DNA of 64,000 bases, taken from NCBI GenBank assembly GCA_022818135.1, contig JAFMSR010000008.1:34486257-34550256 (forward strand). The letters run 5' to 3'. Position numbers and translations under genes: made by a program. The notes under the pieces were generated by a model that saw nothing but the letters and a program-made list of their open reading frames with translations, searched no databases and had not been told where the DNA came from. Origin of the DNA: Saxidomus purpurata (Eukaryota > Mollusca > Bivalvia > Venerida > Veneridae). This document shows, one piece after another, positions 10,741 to 22,711 of this stretch. Numbering within the stretch: position 1 is the first letter of the stretch; each line of letters opens with the position of its first letter.

Positions 10741-12602
10741 AATAGAAAAATATCATACCTATACTGATAATGAACATTAATATAATTTTGCAAACCTTCT
10801 CTTCATTGCCTTATTCTTTTTCCACTTACTTGAAAACTGTACTCAGCATGACCATAACTATACGGCTTTTTAAGGATTTCCTCTCACCAAGTAAAATGTA
10901 CGAAAGTACAACCTTCAGGTAACTTCTTCCCGGCGGGGGGATTAACCATGTGTAACATGGCTCTTGTTACTATGCTAATTATCATCATTACCTCCATCAA
11001 CAGACGAGAGTAAATAACTCTGTGAAGGTTTTTGTTCGAATTATGGCCTTTTTTCAACTTGAAAGTACATTGAACATGGCTATGTTTTCTGTACCATCCC
11101 CTTTTTTTCAAAACAATTGCAGATACTGCTTTGAAACTAACAATACTAATTTTCCATCACTACTTCCATCAACAGACAAGAGTTCATAACTCTATGAAGG
11201 TCTTTATTATAATTATTGCCCTTTTTCGACTTGAAAAATACATTGAATCTGGGTAAAACCACTAATTGACTTAACCCTTTGAGATTATCAGATATTGCTG
11301 TGAATCTTGGAATAATAATTGTTTACATAATGACCCCCCATCTGTAGACAAGAGATTGTAACTCTGTCAGGGATTTCTTTAAAATTAAGGCCCTTAATCA
11401 GAATCTCAGTTAAGGTTTTCGTGCCAGTCCACCTTTTGACAAACAATTTTTGATATTACTTTGAAAGTTGGAATACTTGTTTACCATCATGACCCCACAT
11501 GTAGGCAAGAGAAGGTTACTTTGTGAAGGATTTTTTAAAAAATTATGGCCTTATAAGAATCTCGGTCAAGTTTCGTTCTTGTCCAATTACTGACTAGACC
11601 ATTTGAGATATTATTAGCTCAACTATTACAGTCACATTTGCTCGGTTGTTGTCGGTTTGGCAGCTTCGGTTAAAGTTTTGCATGCAAGGTACAATCATGG
11701 ACATATCTCAGAAACCACTTAAGACTTTAATGATCAGGACATATCTCAGAAACCACTTAAGACTTTAATGATCATAAGGGTTGTCAGACTGTCAAGTAAG
11801 ATAACTCTTGTATGACTTCAGTTCAAATTATGACCCTTGTTGAACTTAAAAAGTTTGGTTAAAGTTTTGCATGCAAGCTGAATTTGCTGAAAGTTTTATG
11901 TGCAAGCTACTTTTAGGCATATATCTAAGTTGCCATTGCTGAAATTGATTTGAAATATCTGTAGAATGTTTAGGGCTCTGCAACAAGCAAGTTAGATTTC
12001 TCTTGACTTAATTATTTACAAATTATAGCCATTGTTGAACTGAGAAACTTAGGTTAAAGATTTGCATATTAGATACTATCATGAACATACTTCTGTAACC
12101 ACTTATGGGATTATTTGAAACTTACGAATAGAGCTCAGAGGTATCAAACAATCATGGAAGTATACTTCTGTGAAACAAGTAAGATAACTCCTTACTGGAT
12201 TTGCTACAAGTTATAGCCCTTGTTGAACTGAGAAACTTTGGTTAAAGTTTTGCGTACAAGGTGCAACCATGCACATACTTCAGTAACCACTTATGGGAGT
12301 TATTTGAAACTTAGCAATAGTGTTCAGGGGTATCGGACAATTAAATTTCCATAGATAGCAATGGACTTTTTTTATTGTTTATACTTATAATGTCAAAATA
12401 ATTTTGTTTTGCTATTTACTGATAAATGTTTTGTTTTATTGGCAAGCACTGATGAGAATAGTTGAGCATGCTGTCTTATTGTTTTTAAGTTATGCTGTTT
12501 CATAACTCCAAAAGTATTAAAAGCATAAAACCTTATACAGTGATAGAGAACAATGAGAGGAAGTGCAGTGTGCAAAAACCGTAACTCTGCTTTGTCTAAT
12601 GT
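10741..12602. repeat. Mixed diverged repeat modules, no gene
   Basis: Modules of the 7.9-8.9 kb type resume at 10,975 ('cctccatcaacagacgagag', 'aataactctgtgaagg') and continue to about 11,640. From 11,640 to 12,600 a different set recurs ('ggacatatctcagaaaccac', duplicated back-to-back at 11,698-11,775, and 'gaactgagaaactttggttaaag'). A diverged C-type tail is visible at about 12,440. Nothing protein-like was seen. Confidence 0.5.
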
Positions 12603-13236
12603 TTAGCTCAAAAGTGCTCAAGGTGAGTTATTGTGATTGCCTGGTGTCAGTGGTCTGTCTGTCTACACTTAATCTTGTGTATGCAATAGAGGTTTTTCAT
12701 GAAAATTGGTCAGTACGGTTGTCTTGATAAAATCTAGGTGGTTAGAATATGGGTCATCTGAGCCTCTGAGGTCAAAAACTAGGTGACCAGGTCAAATCAT
12801 AGGAAAACTTTGTGTATGCAATAGAGGTTACATTTTCATTGGACTTTCATGAAACTTGGTCAGAATGATTTTCTTGATGAAATCAAGGCCAAGTTTGAAT
12901 TTGGATTATTTGAGGTCAAAAACTAGGTTACATGGGCAAATCATAGAAAAACCTTGTTTATGCAATGGAGTCTGCATTTTTCATCTATGTATGCCATAGA
13001 GGTAACATTTACCACCCAAATATCATGAATATTATTCAGTATTTTTTTTTCCAATGATTTTTAGGCAAAGTTCAAATCTGAGTCACCTAGGATTAAAAAC
13101 TGGGTCACATGGTTGAAATGTTAAAATTTGAGTTTTAGAACGAGTTTGGATTTTGGGTCAAAAAATAAGTCACACAGGAAAGCCTTGTTAACACTCAAAA
13201 GGTATCAGGTGAGCAATATAGGGCCTTCTTGTTTAA
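12603..13236 (+). repeat. GCTCACC/GGTGAGC family repeat
   Basis: The copy starts at TTTAGCTCAAAAGTGCTCAA followed by GGTGAGTTATTGTGATTGCC and a GTCTGTCTGTC tract. It contains three to four modules with 'gcaatagaggtt', 'catgaaaattggtcag' and 'aactaggt', and ends CAGGTGAGCAATATAGGG then CCTTCTTGTTT. Related heads or tails occur at 14,862, 18,680, 33,500, 53,405, 58,800, 61,495 and 62,109. No coding capacity. Confidence 0.7.
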
Positions 13237-14861
13237 TTATCCCCCTTCGGTACATTTTCTTGTCCTGAGTGTAACTCTAAAAGCACTGAAGGAACTCTAT
13301 TCAAATTGCATATAATGTGAGAGGACATTATGGAAAGGTGCAATGCCCAATTTAGCTTTATGTTTGTATTATCTCCCTTTGTGGAATTTTCTTGTCTGGA
13401 GCAGAACTCCAAAAGTATTGAAGGGAATTACTTGGATCTTCATACAGTGATAAAGAACAATGATAGGAAGTGCAGTGTGCAAGAACCATCTTAAATTTTC
13501 TTGTCCAGAGCATAAATCTTTAGTTGCTGAAGAAATTTTTTTTAAATTGCATACAGTGAGAGAGGATGTTCAGGGGAAGTGCACTGCCCAAGAACCATAA
13601 CTCTCTATTGCCTAATTTGTGGATTACCTGCCTTTCTTTGTAAATTTTCAGTCGGATCCCCTTGCTTCAATGCAATGACTTTATACCAAACTTTGAATAG
13701 GTAATTTTTGCAATGAGTAGTAGTGCAATGCACAAGAACCATATTCAAGCGGCACCACCTCAGGGCATCTGTTACTTATAAGTGACAGCTTTTGTTGTGC
13801 TTACAAATACCTAGTTAAAGTCTTCTGTAGTGTTCATGGGTAGCAAACAATTAAGTTACATAACTCTCGAGGTAAGGTCTTGCTACCTAATGCTCTTGTT
13901 GACACTTTGAAAAGACACATATTCTTGTTTTGCCTTTTACTCTCGAAAGTTATGTTTTATCGGAAAGCACTGAGAATAGTTGAGCATGCTGGCTTATGGA
14001 CATCTCTTGTTTTATACGTTGTGCTTTTTCATAACAATGTTTATTGTCCAACTTGGTATTGGAATATAATACATGTTTTTGAATTTTTGCAGACATATAT
14101 TCTTTATCTTTTATCTTGAGAAAGAAAGACAGTGGGGTATGTTATAGCCATTTAAGAATTAATATCAACTTGGATAGAACGAAGAAAAATTTGCCTCAGA
14201 ATTGTTCACCATGGTAACATCACACTCTAAAATCAAATTTTCTGCTGAGCTTTAAGGATCATGCTGTGTCCGCCACCATCATATCTTTGTTTCAAAGGGC
14301 ATTGCTTCTCAGACCTATTGGCCAAACATGGCAAGGATGATCCTTGCAATAAATTTGTTCATAGAGGTCAAACATAGAGCAGAAGTAAAATATTGAAGAT
14401 TGGATGTGAAAAGTTTACTCTCCTGTCTCCTACATCATTTATTTTCATTAATTTTTTTCGGTACCGCAGTTAAGCTTCTTGCTTGTCATGCAGGTTGTAA
14501 ATCACTGTCTTGTCAACTACATACATGTATTTTAAGTTTGTCTGTCCGTTTGTGAACATATGAAAAATATATCATAAAATTTACATAAGATCAGGCTATG
14601 CTAAAAAAAAAAAGCACAAGACAATTTCAAGAAGTATTGTTTCTAGGTCTGTCCACAAATCTGTATGTATGGGTATCTTTACAGTACACATGTGCAACCT
14701 GATCTGATCTCAGACTGGTTTTAGAGACTGCATGACTCATTTTTAGTTATTTGCGAATGTTTTGACAGATTGGATTTTACTATTTGATTAGAAAATAAAT
14801 AGTTTCTGTTATGGTATATGTAGTCTATTTTTACTCAAAAGCTAGGTCTATCTTTTTAACT
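13237..14861. repeat. Repeat fragments with 3' hairpin tails; no gene
   Basis: From 13,240 modules related to the 9-10.7 kb array occur. The tail hairpin CTGTTACTTATAAGTGACAG (13,769-13,788) is followed by CTTTTGTT. A second tail with TTGAGCATGCTGGC and then CTCTTGTTTT ends near 14,013. From about 14,100 to 14,861 no repeat structure or gene was recognised. Confidence 0.5.
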
Positions 14862-15555
14862 CACCTTATCACGAAGTGCTCAAGGTCAGCTGTTGTGATC
14901 GCTTGATGACTGATGTCTGATGTCTGTCTGTTCATCTCGAGCCAAGAACTAGATTACTTAGGTTAATTTATGACAACCATGTACAATGTATATGCAATTG
15001 AAGCTTCATTTTTAGCTGAACTGAGTTTGAAATGCTCCCATGTGAGCTATTATGATCAGCTGGTGTCTGACATCTGTCCAAACTAAACCTTGTGTATGCA
15101 ATAGAGGCTGCATTTTTCATTAGATCTTTGTGAAACTTTGTCAGAATGAGTGTCTTGACGGCATTAAGGTCGTGTTCAGAAATCTGGTCAAAAACTAGGT
15201 CAACAGGTCAAATACTAGAAAATGTGTATGCAACAGAGGTTGTACCTTTACACCATTTTCCTGAAACTTTGTCAGAATGATTGTCTTGTTAAAATCAGGT
15301 TTGAGTTAGAATATGGGTCATCTTAAATTGAAAACTTGGTCACAAGGTCAAGTCTTAGAGAGAAAAAACCTAGTGCATGCTCAGAATGACTGCCTTGATG
15401 AAATCTTTGTCGAGTTCGAATATGGATTTTCACGGGTTTAAAGCTAGGTCACCAAGTCAAATCTCAGGAAAACCTTGTTCTGACCTTTTGACCTCCTGTT
15501 TGTCCTTTGGACCAATAGTATCTCAGGTGAGCCATATAGGACCATCTTGGCATTT
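14862..15555 (+). repeat. GCTCACC/GGTGAGC family repeat, second copy
   Basis: The head ACTCACCTTATCACGAAGTG leads to CAAGGTCAGCTGTTGTGATC and TCTG-rich DNA. Internal modules carry 'gcaatagaggctgc', 'tgaaactttgtcagaatg' and 'aaaaactaggtc'. The copy ends CTCAGGTGAGCCATATAGGA, CCATCTTGG. It abuts the next tandem block. Confidence 0.7.
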
Positions 15556-16626
15556 TTAGCTCGACTATTCAAAGAATAAGGAGAGCTATCCTAGTCACCC
15601 GAGCGCCGGCGTAACCACTTATGTTAAAGTTTGCGTACCACCTCAAATATTTTCAAAGTCCATTGACATATGGCTTTGAAACTTTGCACACTTGTTCACC
15701 ATCATGCCCCCAACCTGTACACAGGAGGAGGTAACTCTATCAAGCATTTTGACAAAATTATGCCCCTTTTTCTACTTAGAATTTACGTTAAAGTTTGCGT
15801 ACCACCTCAAATATTTTCAAAGTCCATTGACATCTGGCTTTGAAACTTTGCACACTTGTTTACCATCATGCCCGCAACCTGTACACAGGAGGAGGTTACT
15901 GTATCAAGCATTTTGACAGAATTATGCCCCTTTTTCGACTTAGAATTCACGTTAAAGTTTGCGTACCACCTCAAATATTTTCAAAGTCCATTGACATCTG
16001 GCTTTGAAACTTCGCACGCTTGTTCACCATCATGCCCCCAACCTGTACACAGGAGGAGGTCACTGTATCAAGCATTTTGACAGAATTATGCCCCTCTTTC
16101 GACTTAGAATTTACGTTAAAGTTTGCGTACCACCTCAAATATTTTCCAATTCAATTGTCATCTGGCTTTGAAACTTGCACACTTGTTCACCATCATGCCC
16201 CCAACCTGTACACAGGAGGAGGTAACTCTATCAAGCCTTTTGACAGAATTATTGCCCCTTTTTCGACTTCAGAATTTACGTTAAAGTTATGGTTGGAATC
16301 AATACAACTTCTACAATGGTCAAGGGGAAGTTAGGTACAAGAACTATATCATTTCAAAGTCCATCGACATATGGCTTTGAAACTTTGCACACTTGTTCAC
16401 CATCATGATCTCAACCTGTGTACAGGAGGAGGTCACTGTATCATAGCTTATTTACAATATTATGCCCCTTTTTTTTACTTAGAACTTACGTTAAAGTTTG
16501 CGTACTACCTCAGATATTTTCAAAGTCCATTGACATATGCCTTTCAAACTTTGCACACTTGTTCACCATCATGATCCGAACCTGTGTACAGGAGGTAACT
16601 GTATCAAGCATTTTGACATAATTATG
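15556..16626 (+). repeat. 164-bp tandem array
   Basis: The head AGCTCGACTATTCAAAGAAT with GGAGAGCTATCC is followed by six units. Successive GCGTACCACCTCAAATATTT landmarks at 15,632, 15,797, 15,961 and 16,125 give a period of 164 bp; later units (around 16,330 and 16,500) are rearranged. Each unit also has 'catctggctttgaaact', 'cacacttgttcaccatcatg' and 'gtacacaggaggaggt'. Because 164 is not a multiple of three, the open frames that hop through the units are not evidence of a protein. Confidence 0.85.
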
Positions 16627-17705
16627 TTTTTATGCCCCCGAAGGGCGGCATATTAAAATCGCACCGTCTGTCCATCTGTCCGTCCGTCCGTCCATGTGTC
16701 CCCACTTACAAATTTGTGTCCGGACTGTAACTCTGTCATGCATTGAAGGATTTTAAAATAACTTGGCACACATGTCTAGCACATCAAGACGACGTGTCGC
16801 GTGCAAGACCCACATCCCTACCTCAAAGGTGAAGGTCACACTTGGAGTATGAAGGTTATGGAATCCTCTATATATGCACACATTCGTGTCCGGACTGTAA
16901 CTTTGTCATGCATTGAAGGATTTTAAAAAAACTAGGCACACATGTCTAGCACATCAAGACGATGTGTCGCGTGCAAGACCCACGTCCCTAGCTCAAAGGT
17001 CAAGGTCATACTTAGAGTTTGAAGGTAATGGATTCCTCTATATATGCATATATGCATATATACACACATTCGTGTCCGGACTGTAACTTTGTAATGCATT
17101 GAATGATTTTAAAATAACTTGGCACAAATGTCTAGCACATCAAGACGACGTGTCGCGTGCAAGACCCACGTCCCTAGCTCAAAGGTCAAGGTCACACTTA
17201 GAGTTTGAAGGTAATGGATTCCTCTATATATGCATATATGCACACATTCGTGTCCGGACTGTAACTTTGTCATGCATTGAAGGATTTTAAAATAATTTGG
17301 CACAAATGTCTAGCACATCAAGACGACGTGTCGCGTGCAAGACCCACATCTCTACCACAAAGGTCAAGGTCACACTTGCAGTTTATAGGTAATGGAATCC
17401 TGTATATATGCATACATTTGTGTCCGGACTATAACTTTATTATGCTTTGAAGGATTTTAAAATAACTTGGCACAAATGTCTAGCACATCAAGCGGATGTG
17501 TCGCATGCAAGACCCAAGTCCCTACCTCAATGGTCAAGGTCACACTTAGTGTTTAAAGTAATGGAATACTGTATGCATGATTACTCTGTCATGCATGGAA
17601 GGATTTTAAAATTACATAGCACATTTATTGAGCACATGGAGAGGACACAGACTGTGAGGCACCTCTTTCGGGGGCATTCGTCACTTGTGAGGGACAGCTC
17701 TTGTT
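16627..17705 (+). repeat. CCCCCGAAGGGC-headed element with ~177-bp tandem units
   Basis: The head TATGCCCCCGAAGGGCGGCA is followed by a TCTGTCCGTCCG tract, then five units with landmark TGTCCGGACTGTAACT at about 16,716, 16,889, 17,073, 17,251 and 17,422 (period 171-184 bp). Units share 'gcattgaaggattttaaaa', 'ctagcacatcaagacg' and 'aaggtcaaggtcacact'. The copy ends TTTCGGGGGCAT, which is the inverse of the head, then TCACTTGTGA and CAGCTCTTGTT. Diverged units of this type lie in CPES intron 1. Confidence 0.85.
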
Positions 17706-18717
17706 CTAATGATACAATATGCCTTAATTTCTATTATCTTATTATAATGTTCTTACTATTGACCATTCAACAAGCCTTTTTTATTTACACTCTTTTCTAT
17801 TTACAAGTTCCTGTTATTAACTACACTTTAACAATATCCTCCAGGATGGATACTATTTTATATTGTCAATCACTGAGAATAGTTGAGCGCGCTGTCTACT
17901 GACAGCTCTTGTTATTAATAAGATCTTTATGAATAGTCACGATGTAGTTTAAGTCTACATGTAGTTCCAATATCGGTCATCTCGTATGGAAAACTTGGTC
18001 ATCAGTTCAAATCTCAGAAAGACCTTTTGGATGCATTAGAGACTGCAGTTTTCATTTGATCTTCATGAAACTTGGTCAGAATAACTGCCTTGATGAAATA
18101 TACGTCAACTCCAAACTTTAAAGTGACATTATGCGCATCTTACTGCACATAGTGTATTTTTGGTGACAGTTTTATAAAAGCAATTTTCTGTTGCTGTGCA
18201 TTTAAATGTGTCAAACTAATGATGATGCCGAATTAATATTTGAAGTTGGTGCTTTAGAAATTAAAAAATTGGCCTAATAAAATAATAATTCCTTTCTTGG
18301 CAGTGATCTCCCTTGTGTTATTAGTGTTGCTGCCGGTAGAAATTTCGGCAGTGGAAGGGAAGCAATTCCTGCATGCATTTGTTTATTTCTTAAATTGACT
18401 CTCCCAGTCAAAATAGGAAAAGTAGTATTTGGAAAGTTGATATTTCGTATTGGTAGCAGGAAAAGTTTGTTGCATTGGGTTAAAAGTTATTATTTCCTCT
18501 ACCCTTTTCTCACACACCTATTTCAGCTGGAATTTTACTTGAAAAAAATGTGCATAATGTCACTTTAATCATCTTGGGTAAAAATCTAGGTCACCAGGTC
18601 AAATCTTAGAAAAACTTTGTTCTGATCTTAAAATGACATACATGTACTTGTTGTTCTTTGAGCTGTGGTAACTCAGGTGAGTGACTGATATAGGGCCATC
18701 ATTGCCCTCTTGTTTAT
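17706..18717 (+). repeat. Repeat tails and a MITE-interrupted GGTGAGC-type copy
   Basis: At 17,892-17,913 a tail reads CTGTC-TACT-GACAG then CTCTTGTT. From 17,950 a copy of the GGTGAGC family begins ('aaaacttggtcatcag', 'gaaacttggtcagaat'). It is cut by the MITE at 18,118-18,568, resumes with 'ctaggtcaccaggtcaaat', and ends CTCAGGTGAGTGACTGATAT...CCCTCTTGTTT at 18,715. Confidence 0.65.
18118..18568 (-). mobile_element. MITE copy 2
   Basis: This is a full-length 451-bp copy in inverted orientation relative to the copy at 1,399. Its termini are TTAAAGTGACATTATGCGC and GTGCATAATGTCACTTTAA. It retains the internal CTGCCGGTAGAAATTTCGGC palindrome. It is inserted in a GGTGAGC-type repeat. Non-coding. 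Confidence 0.9.
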
Positions 18718-19301
18718 GAAATTAATTAAAAATGAAAGGCAGTCTTTCAGTCAATATTTGCTACACCAGTTAGTTTCAATGAATTCTGAAAAACAGATTG
18801 ATTACTTCAGTAATATCAGCTTCTGTCTGCATTTTCCTGAATTCTTCCAACAAAGTTAATTTCATTTTACCACCATTTCGCCACAAACTCTGGTCTAATT
18901 ATATTAGTCCAATTTCAGCACATTTTTCCTTCAGTGTCACGAACATGATGTTTGCAGAAACATGATGTTTGTACTAGTATATGATGCCGTGACAGTACAT
19001 CTTTTGATTGATTGTTTTAAGATTGTGACAAAAATGTGAATTTGCAGTCAAAGAAATCTGTGAAAATAACTATTTGTTTTGTACAGTCTTACTACTAATA
19101 ATATTACTAATATGTGATGCTGCAAGGTGACATCTTTTTGATAATGAAACTCGTTACTAAAAGGTACTAATAGGACAAAAATGTAGACTGCAATTTATTG
19201 AATACATTGTACGACCAAAAACATAAAAAATAAAATAAATACATTTTTTGTATTTGTTTAGGTTTTAAAACCAGTTTTCAACAGTGTTTCAGTTATATAC
19301 A
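18718..19301. other. AT-rich spacer, nothing recognised
   Basis: No repeat family, hairpin or protein-like frame was recognised. Two short words, 'catgatgtttg', repeat at about 18,946 and 18,960. Confidence 0.4.
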
Positions 19302-19456
19302 GCGGGACAGTTTACCTAACATTAGTTCCAGAAAAGGGCCAGTACTAGTAAAAATCTGCCAACTTTTTCACATAAAGAAGCATGGTTGGTGGCGGGGCTG
19401 AAACCCATGACCCTCAATCAGTGAGATGTGTAAAGACTCAACCACTCGGTGACGTT
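19302..19456 (-). repeat. tRNA-derived SINE, family II, antisense
   Basis: On the minus strand a tRNA-like head (A-box near GAGTGGTTGAGTC, B-box near GGGTTTCAGCCC) is followed by a body with 'aagttggcag' and 'ggaac' and an end at AGGTAAACTGTCCCGC. The same body and head occur at 34,147-34,339 and 37,762-37,915. Confidence 0.65.
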
Positions 19457-19765
19457 CACATTGGCGGTCTATGAAATTAGATATATAATAAACATACCTA
19501 CACACCTGACATGAAAGTGGGCTACATTCACCAGCCAGAATATACAATGTAGCTTGAATTCAGGAATCTTTTTTTCCAGAATTATTTGATAAGAACTCGT
19601 TTTCTGTCAACTAGTAAGTTGAGAAGCAGCAGCCCAAAATAAATGTTCCTTATGTATTAGATAGAGTACTGTTTGCGAGAATAATTATGTTATTTCGAGG
19701 GGCGTAGCCCCCGAGAAATGACGTAATTATTTGAGCAAACAGTCACTCTATCTGATTTGTATTAT

Positions 19766-22098
19766 CACACTGTATCGGCAAAACGCACTGGCTCCAATTT
19801 AACGATAATGCAACGTACCGGCTCCAATAAAAAATGGCTGATTTAGTAAACAAAACCCAAGTCAGTATAACAGATTCGTGTATTTTATATGGTAAATCGC
19901 AACTTCTGAAGAAACGAATACTCTTACGGAATGCTCACTTCTTTCCTGCATGGCCGTAGCTAGTCGGCTGTTTCAGACATCGATGCGTGTGAAAGTAATG
20001 CAAGTTGAATGCAGAGGATTCAACGGTAAAAAGGCAAAACACACCCAAAATGCATGGATTTTGCTCAAAATTATCGAAGTTAAGGTGTTTAGCATAAAAG
20101 ATTTGCACTGGCATGTAACTTTGGGTCAAATGTCGTAAGCATGTACCAACACTTTACCGATCTGCTATTTTATAGGCAAAACTTACCCATTTAAAAATAC
20201 AACGATTCAGGCTCCAATTGAGGATACAACGAAAATGTTCCAATTCGTGTTTCACGGATCATTTTCACAGACGTTTTTTAACAATTACAAACATAAGAGA
20301 ATCTCTTATCGAACAAAATGTTGAGTTTTATGTCACCTTGTACCCACTCTCTTTAAAAAATAATTTTAAGGAGAACATCGCTCATCCAGGGGTTGCGAGT
20401 TCGAGCCCACTGGGGTCACGACCGTACCTCATATGACACCAGTACTTTTTTTCCATGAAGTAGACTCGAGTGTGACTCCAAGCTTCACGCTTTCTATACA
20501 ATCGAGCCAAAATAAATAAGTATAAACTAACATTTAAGTATTCAAAATACTTCCTAAAATAACAGGATTCATGGATACCGTATACCGCTCTGCTCGGTTT
20601 GTTAGTGATAAACTGAAAAACATTTACGTATTGTCTACCTTGACTATGTCGCTGTAGAGCTACAGAATTTAGGCATATAAATAAATCACCGTAATTGTTT
20701 TCTTCCACTTCTACCTCGACTAATTGGGCAAATATTCTACTTTTGAATGGTTTTATGCGTGTTTTAATAATGGCTTGAAGTCTACAGTACTATTTCGTAG
20801 ATATCAAGTGCCAGTACCTTTGCTGTTTTGTATTTGACCAGAATAAACTCAACACGAACTGGCTGGGTGAGAATTCCTGAAAGTTTATCGCAATAAGCAC
20901 ACTTAGGCAAAAAAGCTCAGATAGATTATATTGAGGTCGTGTACAAGTTCACAGAAAGATGATAAAGCATAAATAGCAAATGCAAAATTATATACTTCTT
21001 CAACCGTCGCTTTCCAAATTTTCATTAGATGACAATTTCGATTTTAGTCTAAGCTGCATGTGATTATTGATAGCGGTCAAAACGCTAGGCCAAATAAAAC
21101 CTTAAAGCTGTTCGCTCTCAGATTTTCGTACAAGAATAATTTCTTCAAACTGTATGTAAGTAACGTATTTTAGAACATATGGTGATATAAAAAGGCTCCA
21201 GTATAAACTCATGTTACGTACATCTCTAAATTTTGAAAAATACGCTACCAAATTCAAAAGCGTTGCAAACACTTTTGAAATTTCAATATAACATATAGTG
21301 TAGCGGTGCCGTGTAACCGACCTTTTCAATCGATTTCTGCGAATTCCTACCTAGATTTTTGCTTTCTTTAATTCTAGCCTTTAGTTTTATACTGATGAAT
21401 AAGAATGTCAATGGTTTTGCGAGGCGAGCAGCTTTAAACACTGTGTCCATGACTCCTGCCATTTTGGAAAGTATTTTGAATATTTAAAAGTTCTGAGATG
21501 AATTTTCAATTTTTCACTAAGAAAACACATAAATTTGTCCGATAAGAGTTACTTTTATATTTGTAATTGTTCATAAACGTCTTTGAAAATGATCCGTGAA
21601 ACACGAATTGGAACATTTTCGTTGTATCCTCAATTGGAGCCTGAATCGTTGTATTTTTTAAATGGGTAATTTTTGCCTATAAAAATAGCAGATCGGTAAA
21701 GTGTTGGTACATGCTTACGACATTTGACCCAAAGTTACATGACAATGCAAATCTTTTATGCTAAACACCTTAACTTCGATAATTTTGAGCAAAATCCATG
21801 CATTTTGGGTGTGTTTTGCACTTTTACCGTTGAATCCTCTGCATTGAACTTGCATTACTTTCACACGCATCGATGTCTGAAACAGCCGACTAGCTACGGC
21901 CATGCAGGAAAGGGTGAGCATTCCGTAAGAGTATTCGTTTCTTCAGAGTTGCGATTTACCATATAAAAATACACGAATCTGTTATACTGACTTGGGTTTT
22001 GTTTACTAAATCAGCCATTTTTTATTGGAGCCGGTTCGTTACGTTAGTTGGAGCATTATCGTTAAATTGGAGCCAGTGCGTTTTGCCGATACAGTGTG
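19766..22098. mobile_element. 2.3-kb transposon with ~555-bp terminal inverted repeats
   Basis: The element starts CACACTGTATCGGCAAAACG and ends with its inverse CGTTTTGCCGATACAGTGTG. Inverted identity runs inward for about 555 bp on each side (19,766 to about 20,320 and about 21,540 to 22,098) with few differences. It is flanked by the 5-bp direct repeat ATTAT (19,761-19,765 and 22,099-22,103); the copy of element E at 28,561-28,567 shows the empty site with one ATTAT. The interior has no transposase-like frame and holds a SINE at 20,371-20,530. Known superfamilies with very long inverted repeats do not obviously match a 5-bp duplication, so the class is left open. Confidence 0.9.
20371..20530 (+). 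repeat. tRNA-derived SINE, family III
   Basis: A B-box-like GCGAGTTCGAGCCCACTGG is followed by CTCATATGACACCAGTAC, a body with 'tagactcgagtgtgact' and a 3' end AAATAAATAAGTATAAACTAA-like. A closely similar copy is at 58,578-58,728. It lies inside the long-TIR transposon. Confidence 0.7.
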
Positions 22099-22280
22099 AT
22101 TATGGCACGTTGATAATGGCATGTACACCATCATGTACATTTTGATTGACAGCTCACAGGCCCCGAAACATCGTGTGACGTAACAAAGTGGGTGGGATCA
22201 CGTTAATATTGTTTGGTCACTCTGATCTTTGTCAGTTCCCTTAAAAAAGAACGCTAAGAAGGATAGATGAACACTGCATT

Positions 22281-22424
22281 ATGGATATTTTAGAATTGCA
22301 GGATAATGTTTTGTTACAGATGGCTAATGAACTTGAGTTCAGTCAATTAGAAGAATTAGACGATATCATTCTTTCACAAGTTCCTTTAGATCATATGCCG
22401 ACGACATCATGCTTTCACAAATGA
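22281..22424 (+). pseudogene. Element E short acidic ORF, frameshifted copy
   Basis: The frame begins MDILELQDNVLLQMANELEF and is identical in the first 37 or so codons to the intact 49-residue frame at 28,745-28,894. A 5-bp insertion after the PLD codons shifts the frame, giving a different tail (HMPTTSCFHK) and stop. It is therefore a broken copy, or the short peptide is not under selection. Confidence 0.5.
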
Positions 22425-22711
22425 AAACTGCATAGTAGACTCGTGTTTCGAGTTCGTGTATATGTATGTCCACCCTTCCATTCCTCTTAAACATTTAAGT
22501 TTAAGTCAATTTTACAGAGCTACATCTTTCTTCTTTGGCAATTGTTGCTTGTTTTTGAAAAAAAATCTGAAAAGTGTTCTCTATTGCAGATAGATCATGT
22601 GCTCTATTGTAGATAGAGCACGGTCTAAGCTCCGCCCCCATACACAATGCAAATTATCACAAATACAGTACAGTGTTTTCCTATATAAATATGCAGTAGC
22701 CATGATACAAG

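Larger units (their letters stand above)
19651..22711 (+). mobile_element. Element E, copy 1 (split by a long-TIR transposon)
   Basis: The left part is 19,651-19,765 and the right part 22,104-22,711; apart from small differences they join to match the uninterrupted copy at 28,453-29,185. The left part is an imperfect palindrome of about 100 bp (ATTAGATAGAGTACTGTTTG...CAAACAGTCACTCTATCTGA) with apex GAGGGGCGTAGCCCCCGAG. The right part has TGACGTAACAAAGTGGGTGG promoter-like sequence, a short acidic open frame starting at 22,281, and an end region repeating GATAGAGCACGG. The transposon class is unknown to me. Confidence 0.75.

Noticed and set aside
15692..16334. Repeated Cys/Pro-rich open frames (CPQPVHRRR-type) read through the 164-bp array
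   Set aside because: Unit length is not a multiple of three and the same DNA recurs as dispersed non-coding repeat; the resemblance between frames comes from the tandem repeat.
16627..17705. CRISPR-like spacing of repeats
   Set aside because: Units are about 177 bp, contiguous and eukaryotic; there are no short repeats with unique spacers and no cas genes.
17099..17902. Frames with DFKITWHKCLAHQ in the 177-bp array
   Set aside because: Same reason: tandem repeat units translated, with stops shortly after.
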